Shown: in pieces, positions 15,587 to 24,903 of the stretch
How the letters are laid out: each line of letters begins with the position of its first letter
Numbering within the stretch: position 1 is the stretch's first letter
Source: Nitrospirota bacterium
GTDB taxonomy: Bacteria; Nitrospirota; Nitrospiria; 2-01-FULL-66-17
Reading direction: 5' to 3'
DNA length: 45,540 bases
NCBI GenBank assembly: GCA_016201825.1
Contig: JACQCD010000036.1
Span: 1 to 45,540, forward strand
Notes under the pieces: model-generated
Seen by the model: only the letters and a program-made list of their open reading frames with translations
Told to the model about the DNA's origin: nothing
The model's database searches: none
Position numbers and translations under genes: made by a program

Positions 15587-17040
15587 CGGCGGCGCGCCGG
15601 CCGGCGGGCAAGGGCACGGCGGTCGTCATCCTGGCGGCGGGCCGGGGCAAGCGGATGAAGTCCCGCGTGCCCAAGGTCCTCCACCCGGTCGGGGGCCGCC
15701 CGATGTTGGCCTCCGTGTTGGAGTGCGCGGCCGCGCTCAAGCCGAGTCGCACCGTGGTGGTGATCGGGCATCAAGCCGCGGCGGTGCGCGCGTGGATCGG
15801 GGACCGGGCCGAGATCGCGCTGCAAGATCCCCCGCGGGGCACGGGGGACGCGGCGCGGTGCGGACTGAAACGCCTGTCCGGATTCCGCGGCGTCGTGGTG
15901 ATTCTCAACGGGGATACGCCCCTCGTGCGGGCCGAGACCGTCGAACGGCTGGCGGCCGCGCACGGGGTCTCGGGTGCGACGGTCACGCTGGCCACGACGC
16001 GGTTGGCCGATCCCACGGGGTATGGACGCGTGGTGCGCGGTCCCGACGGCGCCGTGACCGGGATCGTCGAAGAGCGCGACGCCGCGCCCGCGCAGCGGCG
16101 GATCGCCGAGATCAACACCGGCCTGTACGCGGTCGAGGCCGACTTCCTCGGTCGGGCGCTGGCTGAATTGTCGGCCGACAACGCGCAGGGCGAATACTAC
16201 TTGACCGACGTCGTCGGCGCGGCGGTCGCCGCGGGACGGACCGTTCAGACGATGGCGGTGGAGGCCGACGAGGTGCAGGGCGTCAACAGCCGGGTTGATC
16301 TGGCGCGGGTCGAGGGGGTGATGCGCGCGCGGGCGTGCCGACGTTGGATGGAGGAGGGGGTGACGATCCTCGATCCCACGCGAACCTGGATCGATGCGAC
16401 GGTGACGATCGGGCCCGACACGGTTCTGGCGCCGGGCGTGTGGTTGGAAGGCGCGACCGCCGTCGGCGCCGGGTGCAGGATCGGGGCGGGCAGCCGCGTG
16501 GCCGCCAGCCGGCTTGGAGACGGGGTGGTGGTCAAGGACTATTGCGTGATCGAAGAGGCTGAAATCGATGACGGCGCATCGGTCGGCCCGTTCGCGCACC
16601 TTCGCCCGGGAAGCATTTTGCGAAGGGACGCCCGGGTCGGCAATTTCGTCGAGATGAAGAACGTCGAGTTGGGCGTCGGCTCGAAGGCCAATCACCTCAG
16701 CTATTTGGGGGATGCGGTGATCGGAGCGCGCGTGAACATCGGGGCGGGCGCGATTACCTGTAACTACGACGGGGTGAAGAAATCTCGGACCGTGATCGAA
16801 GACGGCGTGTTCGTCGGCAGCGACAGTCAATTCGTGGCGCCCGTCCGGGTCGGCAAAGGCGCCGTCATCGCCGCGGGGACGACCGTCACGGAGGATGTGC
16901 CGGCCGATGCGTTGGTCATCGGTCGGACGGCGCAAGTGGTGAAGCCCGGTTGGGCCAAACGGAAGCGGCAGGCTTCGAAGCATCGTCCGGGCGGTTCGCG
17001 AACGCGTGGTGCGCGTCGCGCGGCAACCTCCCGGACATAA
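15583..17040 (+). CDS. glmU: Bifunctional GlcNAc-1-P uridyltransferase / GlcN-1-P acetyltransferase
   Basis: This 485-residue protein makes UDP-GlcNAc, the shared precursor of peptidoglycan and lipopolysaccharide. The N-terminal nucleotidyltransferase (about 1-240) has VVILAAGRGKRMKSRVPKVLH, and the usual GT of the loop reads GK here. It also has NGDTPL and EINTGLYAVEA. The C-terminal left-handed beta-helix (about 260-455) carries hexapeptide repeats, VGNFVEMKN, and VNIGAGAITCNYDG with the acetyltransferase active-site region. A basic, Arg/Lys-rich tail of about 25 residues follows and is not conserved in the family. GTG start 15583 overlaps the DUF502 stop. GlmS, the preceding step's enzyme, is encoded next. 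Confidence 0.96.
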   Translation: MTAARRPAGKGTAVVILAAGRGKRMKSRVPKVLHPVGGRPMLASVLECAAALKPSRTVVVIGHQAAAVRAWIGDRAEIALQDPPRGTGDAARCGLKRLSGFRGVVVILNGDTPLVRAETVERLAAAHGVSGATVTLATTRLADPTGYGRVVRGPDGAVTGIVEERDAAPAQRRIAEINTGLYAVEADFLGRALAELSADNAQGEYYLTDVVGAAVAAGRTVQTMAVEADEVQGVNSRVDLARVEGVMRARACRRWMEEGVTILDPTRTWIDATVTIGPDTVLAPGVWLEGATAVGAGCRIGAGSRVAASRLGDGVVVKDYCVIEEAEIDDGASVGPFAHLRPGSILRRDARVGNFVEMKNVELGVGSKANHLSYLGDAVIGARVNIGAGAITCNYDGVKKSRTVIEDGVFVGSDSQFVAPVRVGKGAVIAAGTTVTEDVPADALVIGRTAQVVKPGWAKRKRQASKHRPGGSRTRGARRAATSRT

Positions 17041-17056
17041 CGAAGGAGAGTCACAC

Positions 17057-18889
17057 GTGTGCGGTGTTATCGGCTATGTCGGCAAACAGCCCGCTGTGCC
17101 GATCTTGATCGACGGATTGCGGCGCCTGGAATACCGAGGATACGACTCGGCGGGCATTGCGTTTCTCCAAGATGGGACGCTGCATCTCAAGCGGGCGGTG
17201 GGTAAGCTGGCCAACCTTGAAGCCTCGTTGGGCGGCGTGGTCTCCACCGGGTCGATCGGGATCGGGCACACGCGGTGGGCCACCCACGGGAGGCCCACCG
17301 AGGAGAACGCCCATCCTCACCGCGCCGGACGCGTGGTGGTCATCCACAACGGGATCATCGAAAACTACCTTTCGCTCAAACGCGAACTCGTCGCCGAGGG
17401 GCGGGTGTTCCTCTCGGAGACCGATACGGAGATCATCGCGCACCTGATCGACCGCGCGATGGGAGAAGGCCAGCCGCTGGATGTCGCGTTCCGCACCGCG
17501 CTCGCGCGATTGAAAGGCTCGTACGCCGTGTGCGCGATGGCCGAGAGCGCCCCCGATCTGTTGGTCGCCGCGCGGCAGGGATGCCCCTTGATCGTGGGCG
17601 TGGGCGACGGCGAGCATTTCATCGCCTCCGACGTCCCGGCGATTTTGTCGCACACCCGTTCGGTGATCTTTCTGGAAGACGGCGACGTCGTGGTCGCGTC
17701 GGCCGGCCGGCTCGCGATCATCGACCGCCAGGGCCGACCGTTGCCCCGAACGCCGGTTCAGATTTCGTGGAGCCCCGCGATGGCGGAAAAGGGCGGCTAC
17801 AAGCACTTCATGCTCAAGGAGATCCACGAGCAACCCCAGGCGCTGATCAACACCATTCAAGGACGCATCTCGCCCGAAACCGGACGGGTCTACGTCAACG
17901 AGATCGGGCTGACTCCCGAACGCCTGCGGACCCTCACCAAGATCACCATCGCGGCGTGCGGCACCTCCTGGCACGCCGGGTTGGTGGGCAAGTTCTTGAT
18001 CGAGACGTTGGCTCGGCTGCCGGTCGAGGTCGATATCGCCTCGGAATACCGGTACCGCGACCCGATCATCGCGCCGACCGAGCTGGTGGTGGGGATCTCC
18101 CAGTCGGGCGAAACCGCCGATACCCTGGGCGCGCTGCGCGAAGCCAAGGCGCGGGGCGCGAGCACGCTCGCGATCTGTAACGTCATGGGCAGCACGATCG
18201 CGCGCGAGGCGGACGGGGTGTTGCAGACGCACGCGGGCCCCGAGATCGGCGTGGCGTCGACGAAGGCATTCACGTGCCAGTTGGTCGCGCTGATCGAGGT
18301 GGCGCTGGCGCTGGGGTACGAGCGCGGACGGCTGGATCCGCAGCGAGGCAAGGCGCTCACCGACGCGCTCGTTCAGTTGCCGGCGCATATCGACGACTGG
18401 TTGCGGCTGTCGGCGAAGGGCGTGGCCGCCATCGCGAAGCAGTTCGCCCATCACAACAATTTTCTGTACCTGGGGCGCGGCATCAATTACCCGATCGCCC
18501 TCGAGGGGGCGCTCAAGCTGAAGGAGATCTCGTACATCCACGCGGAGGGATATCCCGCCGGAGAAATGAAACACGGTCCGATCGCGCTGATCGACGAGGG
18601 CATGCCGGTCGTCGTGCTGGCCCCGCGGGACGTGGCGTACGACAAGGTCATCAACGGTCTCATGGAGGTGAAGGCGCGCGACGGACGGGTGATCGTCGTG
18701 GTGACGGAGGGCGACGACGAGGCGGTGGGCAAGGCCGACGCGTCGATCGCCGTACCCGACCTGAATCCCCTCCTCATGCCGATCATGCTGGCGATCCCGC
18801 TCCAACTCTTGGCGTATTACGTGGCGGTGCTGCGGGGGAGCGATGTGGATCAACCGAGAAATTTGGCGAAGAGCGTGACGGTGGAATGA
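17057..18889 (+). CDS. glmS: Glutamine:fructose-6-phosphate aminotransferase (isomerising)
   Basis: The enzyme converts fructose-6-phosphate and glutamine into glucosamine-6-phosphate. The true start is GTG 17057, since it puts the catalytic cysteine second (M-CGVIGYVG) and GAAGGAGAG is placed correctly upstream; an open ATG at 17006 would bury the N-terminal nucleophile. The 610 residues comprise a glutaminase domain (1-240, with GHTRWATHGRPTEENAHPH) and two SIS sugar-isomerase domains, with CGTSWHAG, ISQSGETADTL and AEGYPAGEMKHGPIALI. The C-terminus ends in KSVTVE as in most homologues. It lies 16 bp after glmU. No glmS ribozyme-like leader fits in the short gap. Confidence 0.97.
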   Translation: MCGVIGYVGKQPAVPILIDGLRRLEYRGYDSAGIAFLQDGTLHLKRAVGKLANLEASLGGVVSTGSIGIGHTRWATHGRPTEENAHPHRAGRVVVIHNGIIENYLSLKRELVAEGRVFLSETDTEIIAHLIDRAMGEGQPLDVAFRTALARLKGSYAVCAMAESAPDLLVAARQGCPLIVGVGDGEHFIASDVPAILSHTRSVIFLEDGDVVVASAGRLAIIDRQGRPLPRTPVQISWSPAMAEKGGYKHFMLKEIHEQPQALINTIQGRISPETGRVYVNEIGLTPERLRTLTKITIAACGTSWHAGLVGKFLIETLARLPVEVDIASEYRYRDPIIAPTELVVGISQSGETADTLGALREAKARGASTLAICNVMGSTIAREADGVLQTHAGPEIGVASTKAFTCQLVALIEVALALGYERGRLDPQRGKALTDALVQLPAHIDDWLRLSAKGVAAIAKQFAHHNNFLYLGRGINYPIALEGALKLKEISYIHAEGYPAGEMKHGPIALIDEGMPVVVLAPRDVAYDKVINGLMEVKARDGRVIVVVTEGDDEAVGKADASIAVPDLNPLLMPIMLAIPLQLLAYYVAVLRGSDVDQPRNLAKSVTVE

Positions 18890-18907
18890 AAAAAAGAAGC
18901 GTGATGC

Positions 18908-21127
18908 ATGAATGATTTGTTGCAGGAGTTGAATCCGCCCCAGCGCGACGCGGTGCTGCACACCGAGGGGCCGCTCTTGATCTTGGCGGGGGCGGGCAGC
19001 GGCAAGACGCGGGTGATCGCGTACCGGATCGCGCATCTGATCTCGTCGGGCGGCGTGCATCCGAGCCAGATCCTCGCGGTGACGTTCACCAATAAGGCCG
19101 CGGGCGAGATGAAGGAGCGCGTGGAACGCCTGCTCGGGCCGTCCGGGCGAGGGGTCTGGGTCAGCACCTTCCATTCCGCGTGCGTCCGGATTCTACGGAC
19201 CCACGCCGAGCGGCTCGGCTATCCGAAGGAGTTCGTCGTCTACGACTCGGGGGATCAATCGTCATTGGTTCGGGAGTGCCTGCACCAGTTGGGGATCAGC
19301 GAGGAGGTCTACAAACCCGCCGCCATCGCGCGTCGGATTTCCGGGCTGAAGAACCAATTGACGACGCCCGAGGTCTTTCGATCCCAGGCCCAGGACTTCG
19401 GGATGGAGGACAAGGTCGCGCAGGTGTACGTGCTCTACCGCGATCGGATGCGGGTCGCCGGCGCGTGGGATTTCGACGATCTTCTCATGCAGACGGTGGC
19501 GTTGTTCGAGCGAGCGCCCGACGTCCTGGAGACCTACCAGCGGCAGTTCCGGTATCTGATGGTGGACGAATACCAGGACACCAACCACGCGCAGTACCGA
19601 CTCATCCGGCTCTTGGCGGGCGAGCGGGCCAACCTCTGCGTGGTGGGCGACGACGATCAGAGCATCTACGCGTTTCGGGGGGCCGACGTCCGCAACATCC
19701 TGGAGTTTGAAAAAGACTTTCCGCGGGCCACGGTCGTCAAGCTCGAGCAAAACTATCGCTCGACCCAGGCGATCTTGGACGCGGCGTCGGCGGTCGTGGA
19801 GAAGAACGGCTCGCGGAAAGGCAAGCGGCTGTGGACCGAACACCTCGGCGGCGAAAAAATCACGGTGGCCAAGCTCGGGGACGAGGAGGCCGAAGCCGCG
19901 TACCTCTGTCGTACGTTGCGCGAGCACCTGCGAACGGGCAAGGTCTACCGCGACTTCGCCGTGCTGTACCGCACGAACGCCCAGTCGCGCGCGATCGAGG
20001 ATCGGCTCCGCAACGACGGCATCCCGTACGTGATCGTGGGGGGCCTGCGGTTTTACGAGCGCAAAGAGGTCAAGGACGTGGTGGCGTATTTGCGCGTGCT
20101 GGCGAATCCATCCGACGAGATCAGCCTCAAGCGGATCATCAACGTGCCGACCCGCGGGATCGGCGCGACCACCGTTGAGCGGGTGGAAACGTACGCGGTG
20201 GAGCGGGGTCTGTCATGGATCGAGGCGCTGCGGATGCTGGCGGCGGACCCGGACCGGCTCGCGGTCGCCTCGCGCCGCTCGATCGATCGGTTTCTCGCGC
20301 TGATCGACGGCCTGCGAGAGATCGCGCGCGAGGGTTCGGTGTCGAAACTCTTGACCGCCACCTTGGAGCGTGTGCGCTATCTCGATTTCTTGCGCGAGGA
20401 GCTGGGACGCGAGGCCGAAGGACGGATCGAAAACATCCAGGAGCTGTTCTCCGCGGTCGAGGAGTTCGAGGAACAATCTGATGAGACGACCTTGGCGGCG
20501 TTCCTTGACCGCGTGGCGCTGGTGTCCGACGTCGACGTCCTGGCGTCCAGCGACGGGGCCGTGCCGTTGATGACCCTGCACTCCGCAAAAGGGTTGGAGT
20601 TTCCCGTGGTGTTCATGGTCGGCCTGGAGGAGGGCCTGTTCCCGCATTCGCGCTCGCTTCAGGATGCCGAGGCGATGGAGGAGGAGCGCCGGCTCTGCTA
20701 CGTGGGGATCACCCGCGCCAAGGAACGGCTGTACCTCACCTACACCACCATGAGGCGGCTCTACGGCTCGATCCAATACAACGCGCCGTCACGGTTTGTC
20801 GAAGAGATCCCCTCCGAGCTGCGACACGAGGTCCCCGTCGACGGCGTCTCGCGTACGGGGGCGCTCCGGCCGCAGGCTGACGGTCCGTCCGCGGATCCCA
20901 GAGTTCGGTTGACGAGCGTTCCGCGTCGCGCCGAGATCAATCCCTATAACCAGGACGTGGTCGACTCGCCCTATCTCGCGGGGGTGAGGGTCCGCCATCC
21001 CGTGTGGGGCGTGGGCACGGTTCAGAAGAGCGAAGGCGTGGGCGACGAAGCCCGCGTGGTGGTGACGTTCCGGTCGGCGGGGACGAAGAAGCTGGCCGTG
21101 AAATACGCGCGATTGGAATTGGCCTAA
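18908..21127 (+). CDS. pcrA: UvrD/PcrA-type SF1A DNA helicase
   Basis: This 739-residue 3'-5' helicase is involved in nucleotide-excision repair and clearing of replication/transcription conflicts. Motifs in order: Q-motif LNPPQRDAV; Walker A LAGAGSGKTRV; TFTNKAAGEMKERV (Ia); VDEYQDTN (II); GDDDQSIYAFRGAD (III); QNYRST (IV); MTLHSAKGLEFPVVF (V); and EEERRLCYVGITRAKERLYL (VI). The last 50 residues form the Tudor-like RNA-polymerase-binding domain typical of PcrA (GVRVRHPVWGVGTV...). The length matches PcrA of Gram-positive bacteria and many other phyla. It begins 18 bp after glmS. Confidence 0.95.
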   Translation: MNDLLQELNPPQRDAVLHTEGPLLILAGAGSGKTRVIAYRIAHLISSGGVHPSQILAVTFTNKAAGEMKERVERLLGPSGRGVWVSTFHSACVRILRTHAERLGYPKEFVVYDSGDQSSLVRECLHQLGISEEVYKPAAIARRISGLKNQLTTPEVFRSQAQDFGMEDKVAQVYVLYRDRMRVAGAWDFDDLLMQTVALFERAPDVLETYQRQFRYLMVDEYQDTNHAQYRLIRLLAGERANLCVVGDDDQSIYAFRGADVRNILEFEKDFPRATVVKLEQNYRSTQAILDAASAVVEKNGSRKGKRLWTEHLGGEKITVAKLGDEEAEAAYLCRTLREHLRTGKVYRDFAVLYRTNAQSRAIEDRLRNDGIPYVIVGGLRFYERKEVKDVVAYLRVLANPSDEISLKRIINVPTRGIGATTVERVETYAVERGLSWIEALRMLAADPDRLAVASRRSIDRFLALIDGLREIAREGSVSKLLTATLERVRYLDFLREELGREAEGRIENIQELFSAVEEFEEQSDETTLAAFLDRVALVSDVDVLASSDGAVPLMTLHSAKGLEFPVVFMVGLEEGLFPHSRSLQDAEAMEEERRLCYVGITRAKERLYLTYTTMRRLYGSIQYNAPSRFVEEIPSELRHEVPVDGVSRTGALRPQADGPSADPRVRLTSVPRRAEINPYNQDVVDSPYLAGVRVRHPVWGVGTVQKSEGVGDEARVVVTFRSAGTKKLAVKYARLELA

Positions 21128-21132
21128 ACGTT

Positions 21133-21420
21133 ATGGAGATCACGCGATCACAGGTCGAGCACGTGGCGAAACTCGCGCGGTTGGCGATTGGGGAGGACGA
21201 GAAGGCCCTCTTCGCGCGCCAGCTCTCCGCGATCTTGACCTACGTCGAAACGCTCAACCGTCTGGACACGTCGAGCGTGGAGCCGACGTCCCACGTCATT
21301 CCCCTCCAGAATGTGTTCCGGGAGGACGAGGTGAAACCGTCGCTGTCCCGCGATCAGGCGCTGGCCAACGCGCCGGATATTGATGGGGGCTGTTTTCGGG
21401 TGCCGAAGATCATCGAATAA
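21133..21420 (+). CDS. gatC: Asp/Glu-tRNA amidotransferase subunit C
   Basis: The 95-residue GatC bridges GatA and GatB in the complex that converts Glu-tRNA(Gln) and Asp-tRNA(Asn) to their amide forms. The ATG at 21133 is chosen by alignment with the family ([19 protein letters not shown]); the open frame upstream lies inside the helicase gene. Conserved features are the amphipathic first helix, [25 protein letters not shown], and the [10 protein letters not shown] segment. It is separated from gatA by panD and cca, a layout seen in several phyla. Confidence 0.95.
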   Translation: MEITRSQVEHVAKLARLAIGEDEKALFARQLSAILTYVETLNRLDTSSVEPTSHVIPLQNVFREDEVKPSLSRDQALANAPDIDGGCFRVPKIIE

Positions 21421-21428
21421 GGGGACCG

Positions 21429-21779
21429 ATGCTGCGTTTGATGCTGCGTTCCAAAATTCACCGCGCCACGGTCACTGGGGCGGATCTCGATTACGAGGGG
21501 AGTCTCACGCTCGATGAAGATCTCATCGAGGCGGCGGGGATGTTACCCTACGAGCAGATCATGGTCTCCAACCTCCAAAACGGGGAGCGGTTCGAGACGT
21601 ACGTGATCCCCGGCCCGCGCGGATCGGGGATGGTCTGTTTGAACGGACCCACCGCGCGGAAGGGCATGGTGGGGGACAAGGTGATCATTTTTTGCTACGA
21701 GTACTATTCCGAGGCGGAGCTGGCTCGGTATAAACCGACGATCATCAAGGTCGATGAGAAGAATCGGATCAAAGGATAG
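21429..21779 (+). CDS. panD: Aspartate 1-decarboxylase proenzyme
   Basis: This 116-residue pyruvoyl-dependent enzyme makes beta-alanine from aspartate for pantothenate/CoA synthesis. It self-cleaves between Gly24 and Ser25 in DYEGSLTLD, leaving the pyruvoyl group on the alpha chain. Other conserved points are [10 protein letters not shown], the [20 protein letters not shown] segment, and [17 protein letters not shown]. The full family length is present. It lies 8 bp after gatC, and its stop abuts the CCCTCCCCC hairpin element. Confidence 0.96.
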   Translation: MLRLMLRSKIHRATVTGADLDYEGSLTLDEDLIEAAGMLPYEQIMVSNLQNGERFETYVIPGPRGSGMVCLNGPTARKGMVGDKVIIFCYEYYSEAELARYKPTIIKVDEKNRIKG

Positions 21780-21794
21780 GGACCCCCTCCCTAA

Positions 21795-21815
21795 CCCTCC
21801 CCCTTAGGGGGAGGG
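21795..21815. repeat. CCCTCCCCC-TTA-GGGGGAGGG hairpin between panD and cca
   Basis: A perfect 9-bp GC stem with a 3-base loop is flanked by further C-rich (21783-21791) and G-rich (21816-21829) tracts that could extend the structure. It is a REP-like intergenic element; the G-run at 21822-21829 lies immediately before the cca start and may supply or hide its ribosome-binding site. There is no T-tail. Confidence 0.55.
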
Positions 21816-21834
21816 GAGGGTGGGGGGGGTTTCC

Positions 21835-23331
21835 ATGCAGATCGACGCCTTACAACGACCGGAACTCGGCTTCATCCGCGCGCTGACCAAGCGCTTTGCC
21901 CAGGCCCAAGTGTACCTGGTCGGGGGCGCGGTGCGGGATGCCATGCTGGAACGCGAGACGAAGGATCTCGACTTCGTGGTGCGCGGCGTGCCGGGCGACG
22001 CGCTGGAGCGATTCCTCGGAGGCTTGGGGCGCGTGCATTACGTCGGCAAGACGTTCGGCGTCTACAAGTTCTCGCCCGACGGGTGGGATCCCGCCGAAGC
22101 CATCGACGTCGCCTTGCCGCGCACCGAGCACTCCGAGACCCTGTCCGGCGCGTACCGAGAGTTCGCGGTGCAGTCGGATCCGACGCTGCGCATCGAGGAC
22201 GACCTGGGCCGGCGGGACTTCACGGTCAACGCGATGGCGCTGGACGTCGTCACCGGCGATCTCGTCGATCCGTACGACGGCAAGGGCGATCTGGGCAAGC
22301 GCCGCCTGCGGTCGGTCGGAGACCCCGACCTGCGGTTCGCCGAGGACTACTCCCGGATGCTCAGGGGGTTGAGACTGGCGTGTCAGTTGGATTTTGAGTG
22401 GGAGGCGGGGACGTGGTCCTCGCTGTGTCGGCTGATGCCGCAAATCAATGCCGAGCGGCGCGGGGAGCCGATCGTCCCGCGCGAGACCGTCGGCCGCGAG
22501 CTGGTCCGCGCGTTTGCGGTGAACCCGGTGAAGGCGCTGGATCTCTGGGAAAAGAGCGGCGCCGTCGCGGCCGTGATGCCGGAGCTGTTGCCGATGCGCG
22601 GGTGTCCGCAGCCGCCGAACTATCACGCCGAAGGCGACGTGTGGGTGCATACCCGACTGGCGTTGGAGCGTGTGATGTCCGCGGATTTTTCCGCGGAGTG
22701 GCCGGGCAAACGGCCGGACGCGGAGGTCGTGTTCGCCGTTCTGTTGCACGACGTGGCCAAGCCGGCGACGATCACGACGCCCGAAAAACACGGGACCGAC
22801 CGCATTCGTTTTAACGGCCACGATCACGTCGGGGCGAGGATGGCGAGGCACTTGTGCGAGCGGTTGAAGCTCTCGCAGTTCCCGCGCGAGTCGGCGTGGC
22901 ACATCGACCCGGAGCGAGTGGCCTGGCTGGTGGCCCACCATCTTCTGCTGATCCACGGCGAGATCGCCGAGATGAAGAACTCGACGATCGAGCGGTATTT
23001 TTTCACCGATGCCGAGGCGGGGGAGCAACTCTTGATGGTGATGTGGGCCGACGGCTCGGCGACCGTTCCGGACTCGGGCGTCCCGGATCTCTCGAATTAT
23101 CGCGCGATGCGCGCGCGCATCGCCAAACTCTTGGAGTTGAACCGGGGGCGGACCGGGCTCCCGCCCCCGCTGGTCGACGGTCGGCGGATCATGGCCGAGT
23201 TTGGGATGGCGCCCGGGCCGAACGTGGGCAAGTACCTGGCCCTGGTCCGCGAGGCGCAGTTGGCGGGCGAAGTCACCACGGCCGACGACGCGGTCGCGTG
23301 GCTGCGCCGGCACGCGGGGGCGGCGGCGTGA
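21835..23331 (+). CDS. CCA-adding enzyme / tRNA nucleotidyltransferase with HD domain
   Basis: The product is 498 residues from ATG 21835. The head domain (about 1-150) contains VYLVGGAVRDAMLERETKDLDFVV, with the catalytic DLD pair, and RRDFTVNAMALD. RMLRGLRLACQLDF marks the neck. An HD-type module near residue 300 reads FAVLLHDVAKP, followed by histidines RFNGHDHVGARMARHL. It builds or repairs the 3' CCA end of tRNAs in the cytosol, though tRNA-Phe here already encodes CCA. A poly(A)-polymerase-like specificity cannot be excluded because these subfamilies share all visible motifs. The open frame begins 15 bases earlier at a GTG inside the G-tract hairpin, which is a less likely start. Confidence 0.88.
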   Translation: MQIDALQRPELGFIRALTKRFAQAQVYLVGGAVRDAMLERETKDLDFVVRGVPGDALERFLGGLGRVHYVGKTFGVYKFSPDGWDPAEAIDVALPRTEHSETLSGAYREFAVQSDPTLRIEDDLGRRDFTVNAMALDVVTGDLVDPYDGKGDLGKRRLRSVGDPDLRFAEDYSRMLRGLRLACQLDFEWEAGTWSSLCRLMPQINAERRGEPIVPRETVGRELVRAFAVNPVKALDLWEKSGAVAAVMPELLPMRGCPQPPNYHAEGDVWVHTRLALERVMSADFSAEWPGKRPDAEVVFAVLLHDVAKPATITTPEKHGTDRIRFNGHDHVGARMARHLCERLKLSQFPRESAWHIDPERVAWLVAHHLLLIHGEIAEMKNSTIERYFFTDAEAGEQLLMVMWADGSATVPDSGVPDLSNYRAMRARIAKLLELNRGRTGLPPPLVDGRRIMAEFGMAPGPNVGKYLALVREAQLAGEVTTADDAVAWLRRHAGAAA

Positions 23332-23371
23332 ACACCGGTGGCGTAGGCGGAACAGATTGGGCGGAGCAGAT

Positions 23372-23394
23372 GGGCGTATGCAATACGCCCCTAC
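23372..23394. repeat. GGGCGTAT-GCA-ATACGCCCCTAC palindromic element
   Basis: A perfect 8-bp stem with a 3-base loop lies in the 89-bp gap between cca and gatA, ending in the CCCCTAC shared with the elements at 8626 and 35211. The left arm has lost the matching GTAG end (GCAGATGGGC). Confidence 0.55.
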
Positions 23395-23420
23395 GAGGGC
23401 CGGAAGGATGAGAGGCTGAG

Positions 23421-24887
23421 GTGACGACCGAACTTTGGACGCTGACGATCCACGAGGCCCACGCGCTGCTCAAGGCCCGCACGATCAGTGCGCGGGAACT
23501 GTTGGACGCGGTGGAGACGCGGGTCGCGGCGGTGGAGGGGGAGATTCACGCCTACCTGACCCTCTGCCGGGACGCCGCGCGCGCGCAAGCCGATGCCGCG
23601 GATCGCCGCCTGCGAAGTGGCAAAGACCTCTCGCCGCTGACCGGCATCCCGATTGCGCTCAAGGACAACCTCTGCACGACGGGCGTCAAGACGACCTGTG
23701 CGTCGAAGATTCTGGAAGGGTTTGTCCCGCCCTACGATGCCACGGTGGTCGAGCGCCTGCGCGGGCAGGGGGCGGTCTTTGTCGGGAAGACCAATATGGA
23801 TGAGTTCGCGATGGGATCGTCCACCGAGAATTCGGCGTTCGGCGGGACGAAGAATCCCTGGGATCGCGCGCGCATTCCCGGGGGATCGAGCGGCGGGTCG
23901 GCGTCGGCCGTGGCGGCCGACGAGTGCACGGCCGCGTTGGGGTCCGACACCGGCGGCTCGATCCGCCAGCCTGCGGCGTGCTGCGGGATCGTCGGCTTGA
24001 AACCGACCTACGGTCGCGTGTCGCGCTATGGCCTGATGGCGTTCGCCTCGTCGCTCGACCAGATCGGGCCGTTGACGAAGGACGTGACCGATTGCGCGTG
24101 GATGCTGAACGCGATCGCCGGGCACGACTCGAGCGATTCGACGTCGGCCGCCCTGCCGTGCCCCGATTTTTCCTCGGGCTTGGGACGCGGGGTGCGGGGG
24201 CTGCGGGTCGGAGTCCCGAAGGAGTACTTCATTCCGGGAATGGATTGGTCGGTGGAGGAGGCGGTCAAGGCCGCGATCGCCGTGCTGGAACGCGAGGGCG
24301 CGGTCCCGGTCGAGGTGTCGCTGCCGCATACCGAGTACGCCGTGGCCGTCTACTATCTGCTCGCCACGGCCGAGGCCAGCTCGAATCTCGCGCGGTATGA
24401 CGGCATCCGGTACGGCCATCGCGCCAAGGCGCCGGCGGATCTCTTCGACCTCTACGCCAGGAGTCGGGCGGAGGGATTCGGCCCCGAGGTGAAGCGCCGG
24501 ATCATGCTGGGGACGTACGCGCTCTCGTCGGGCTATTATGACGCCTACTACGCCAAGGCCCAGCACGTGAGGACGCTGATCGCGCAAGATTTCCGCCGCG
24601 CCTTCGAACAGGTCGACGTGATCGCGACCCCGACCGCGCCGACGCCGGCGTTTCGACTCGGGGAGAAGACCCAAGACCCCTTGCAGATGTATCTGTCCGA
24701 CATCTTCACGATCTCGGTCAATCTCGCGGGCGTCCCCGCGCTGTCGATGCCGTGCGGGTTCTCACCCGACGGGTTGCCGATCGGGCTGCAACTCATCGGC
24801 AAGACGTTCGATGAAGAGACCGTGCTGCGCGCGGCGTTCGCGTACGAGCAGGCGACCGAGTGGAAGACGAGGAAGCCGGAGTTCTGA
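23421..24887 (+). CDS. gatA: Asp/Glu-tRNA amidotransferase subunit A (amidase)
   Basis: This 488-residue glutaminase subunit releases ammonia from glutamine for the GatB kinase/transamidase. It carries the amidase-signature Ser-cisSer-Lys triad: the lysine in IALKDNLCT and serines in [14 protein letters not shown] and [16 protein letters not shown]. The start is GTG 23421 ([16 protein letters not shown]...), preceded by GAGAGG. In most genomes with this gene order gatB follows directly; here 1784 bp carrying two foreign-looking genes separate gatA from gatB. Confidence 0.96.
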   Translation: MTTELWTLTIHEAHALLKARTISARELLDAVETRVAAVEGEIHAYLTLCRDAARAQADAADRRLRSGKDLSPLTGIPIALKDNLCTTGVKTTCASKILEGFVPPYDATVVERLRGQGAVFVGKTNMDEFAMGSSTENSAFGGTKNPWDRARIPGGSSGGSASAVAADECTAALGSDTGGSIRQPAACCGIVGLKPTYGRVSRYGLMAFASSLDQIGPLTKDVTDCAWMLNAIAGHDSSDSTSAALPCPDFSSGLGRGVRGLRVGVPKEYFIPGMDWSVEEAVKAAIAVLEREGAVPVEVSLPHTEYAVAVYYLLATAEASSNLARYDGIRYGHRAKAPADLFDLYARSRAEGFGPEVKRRIMLGTYALSSGYYDAYYAKAQHVRTLIAQDFRRAFEQVDVIATPTAPTPAFRLGEKTQDPLQMYLSDIFTISVNLAGVPALSMPCGFSPDGLPIGLQLIGKTFDEETVLRAAFAYEQATEWKTRKPEF

Positions 24888-24903
24888 TTGAGAGGGCCTC
24901 ACG

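Noticed and set aside
16980-17056. glmS ribozyme upstream of glmS
   Set aside because: The gap is 16 bp and the sequence before it is coding for glmU; no room or conserved core.
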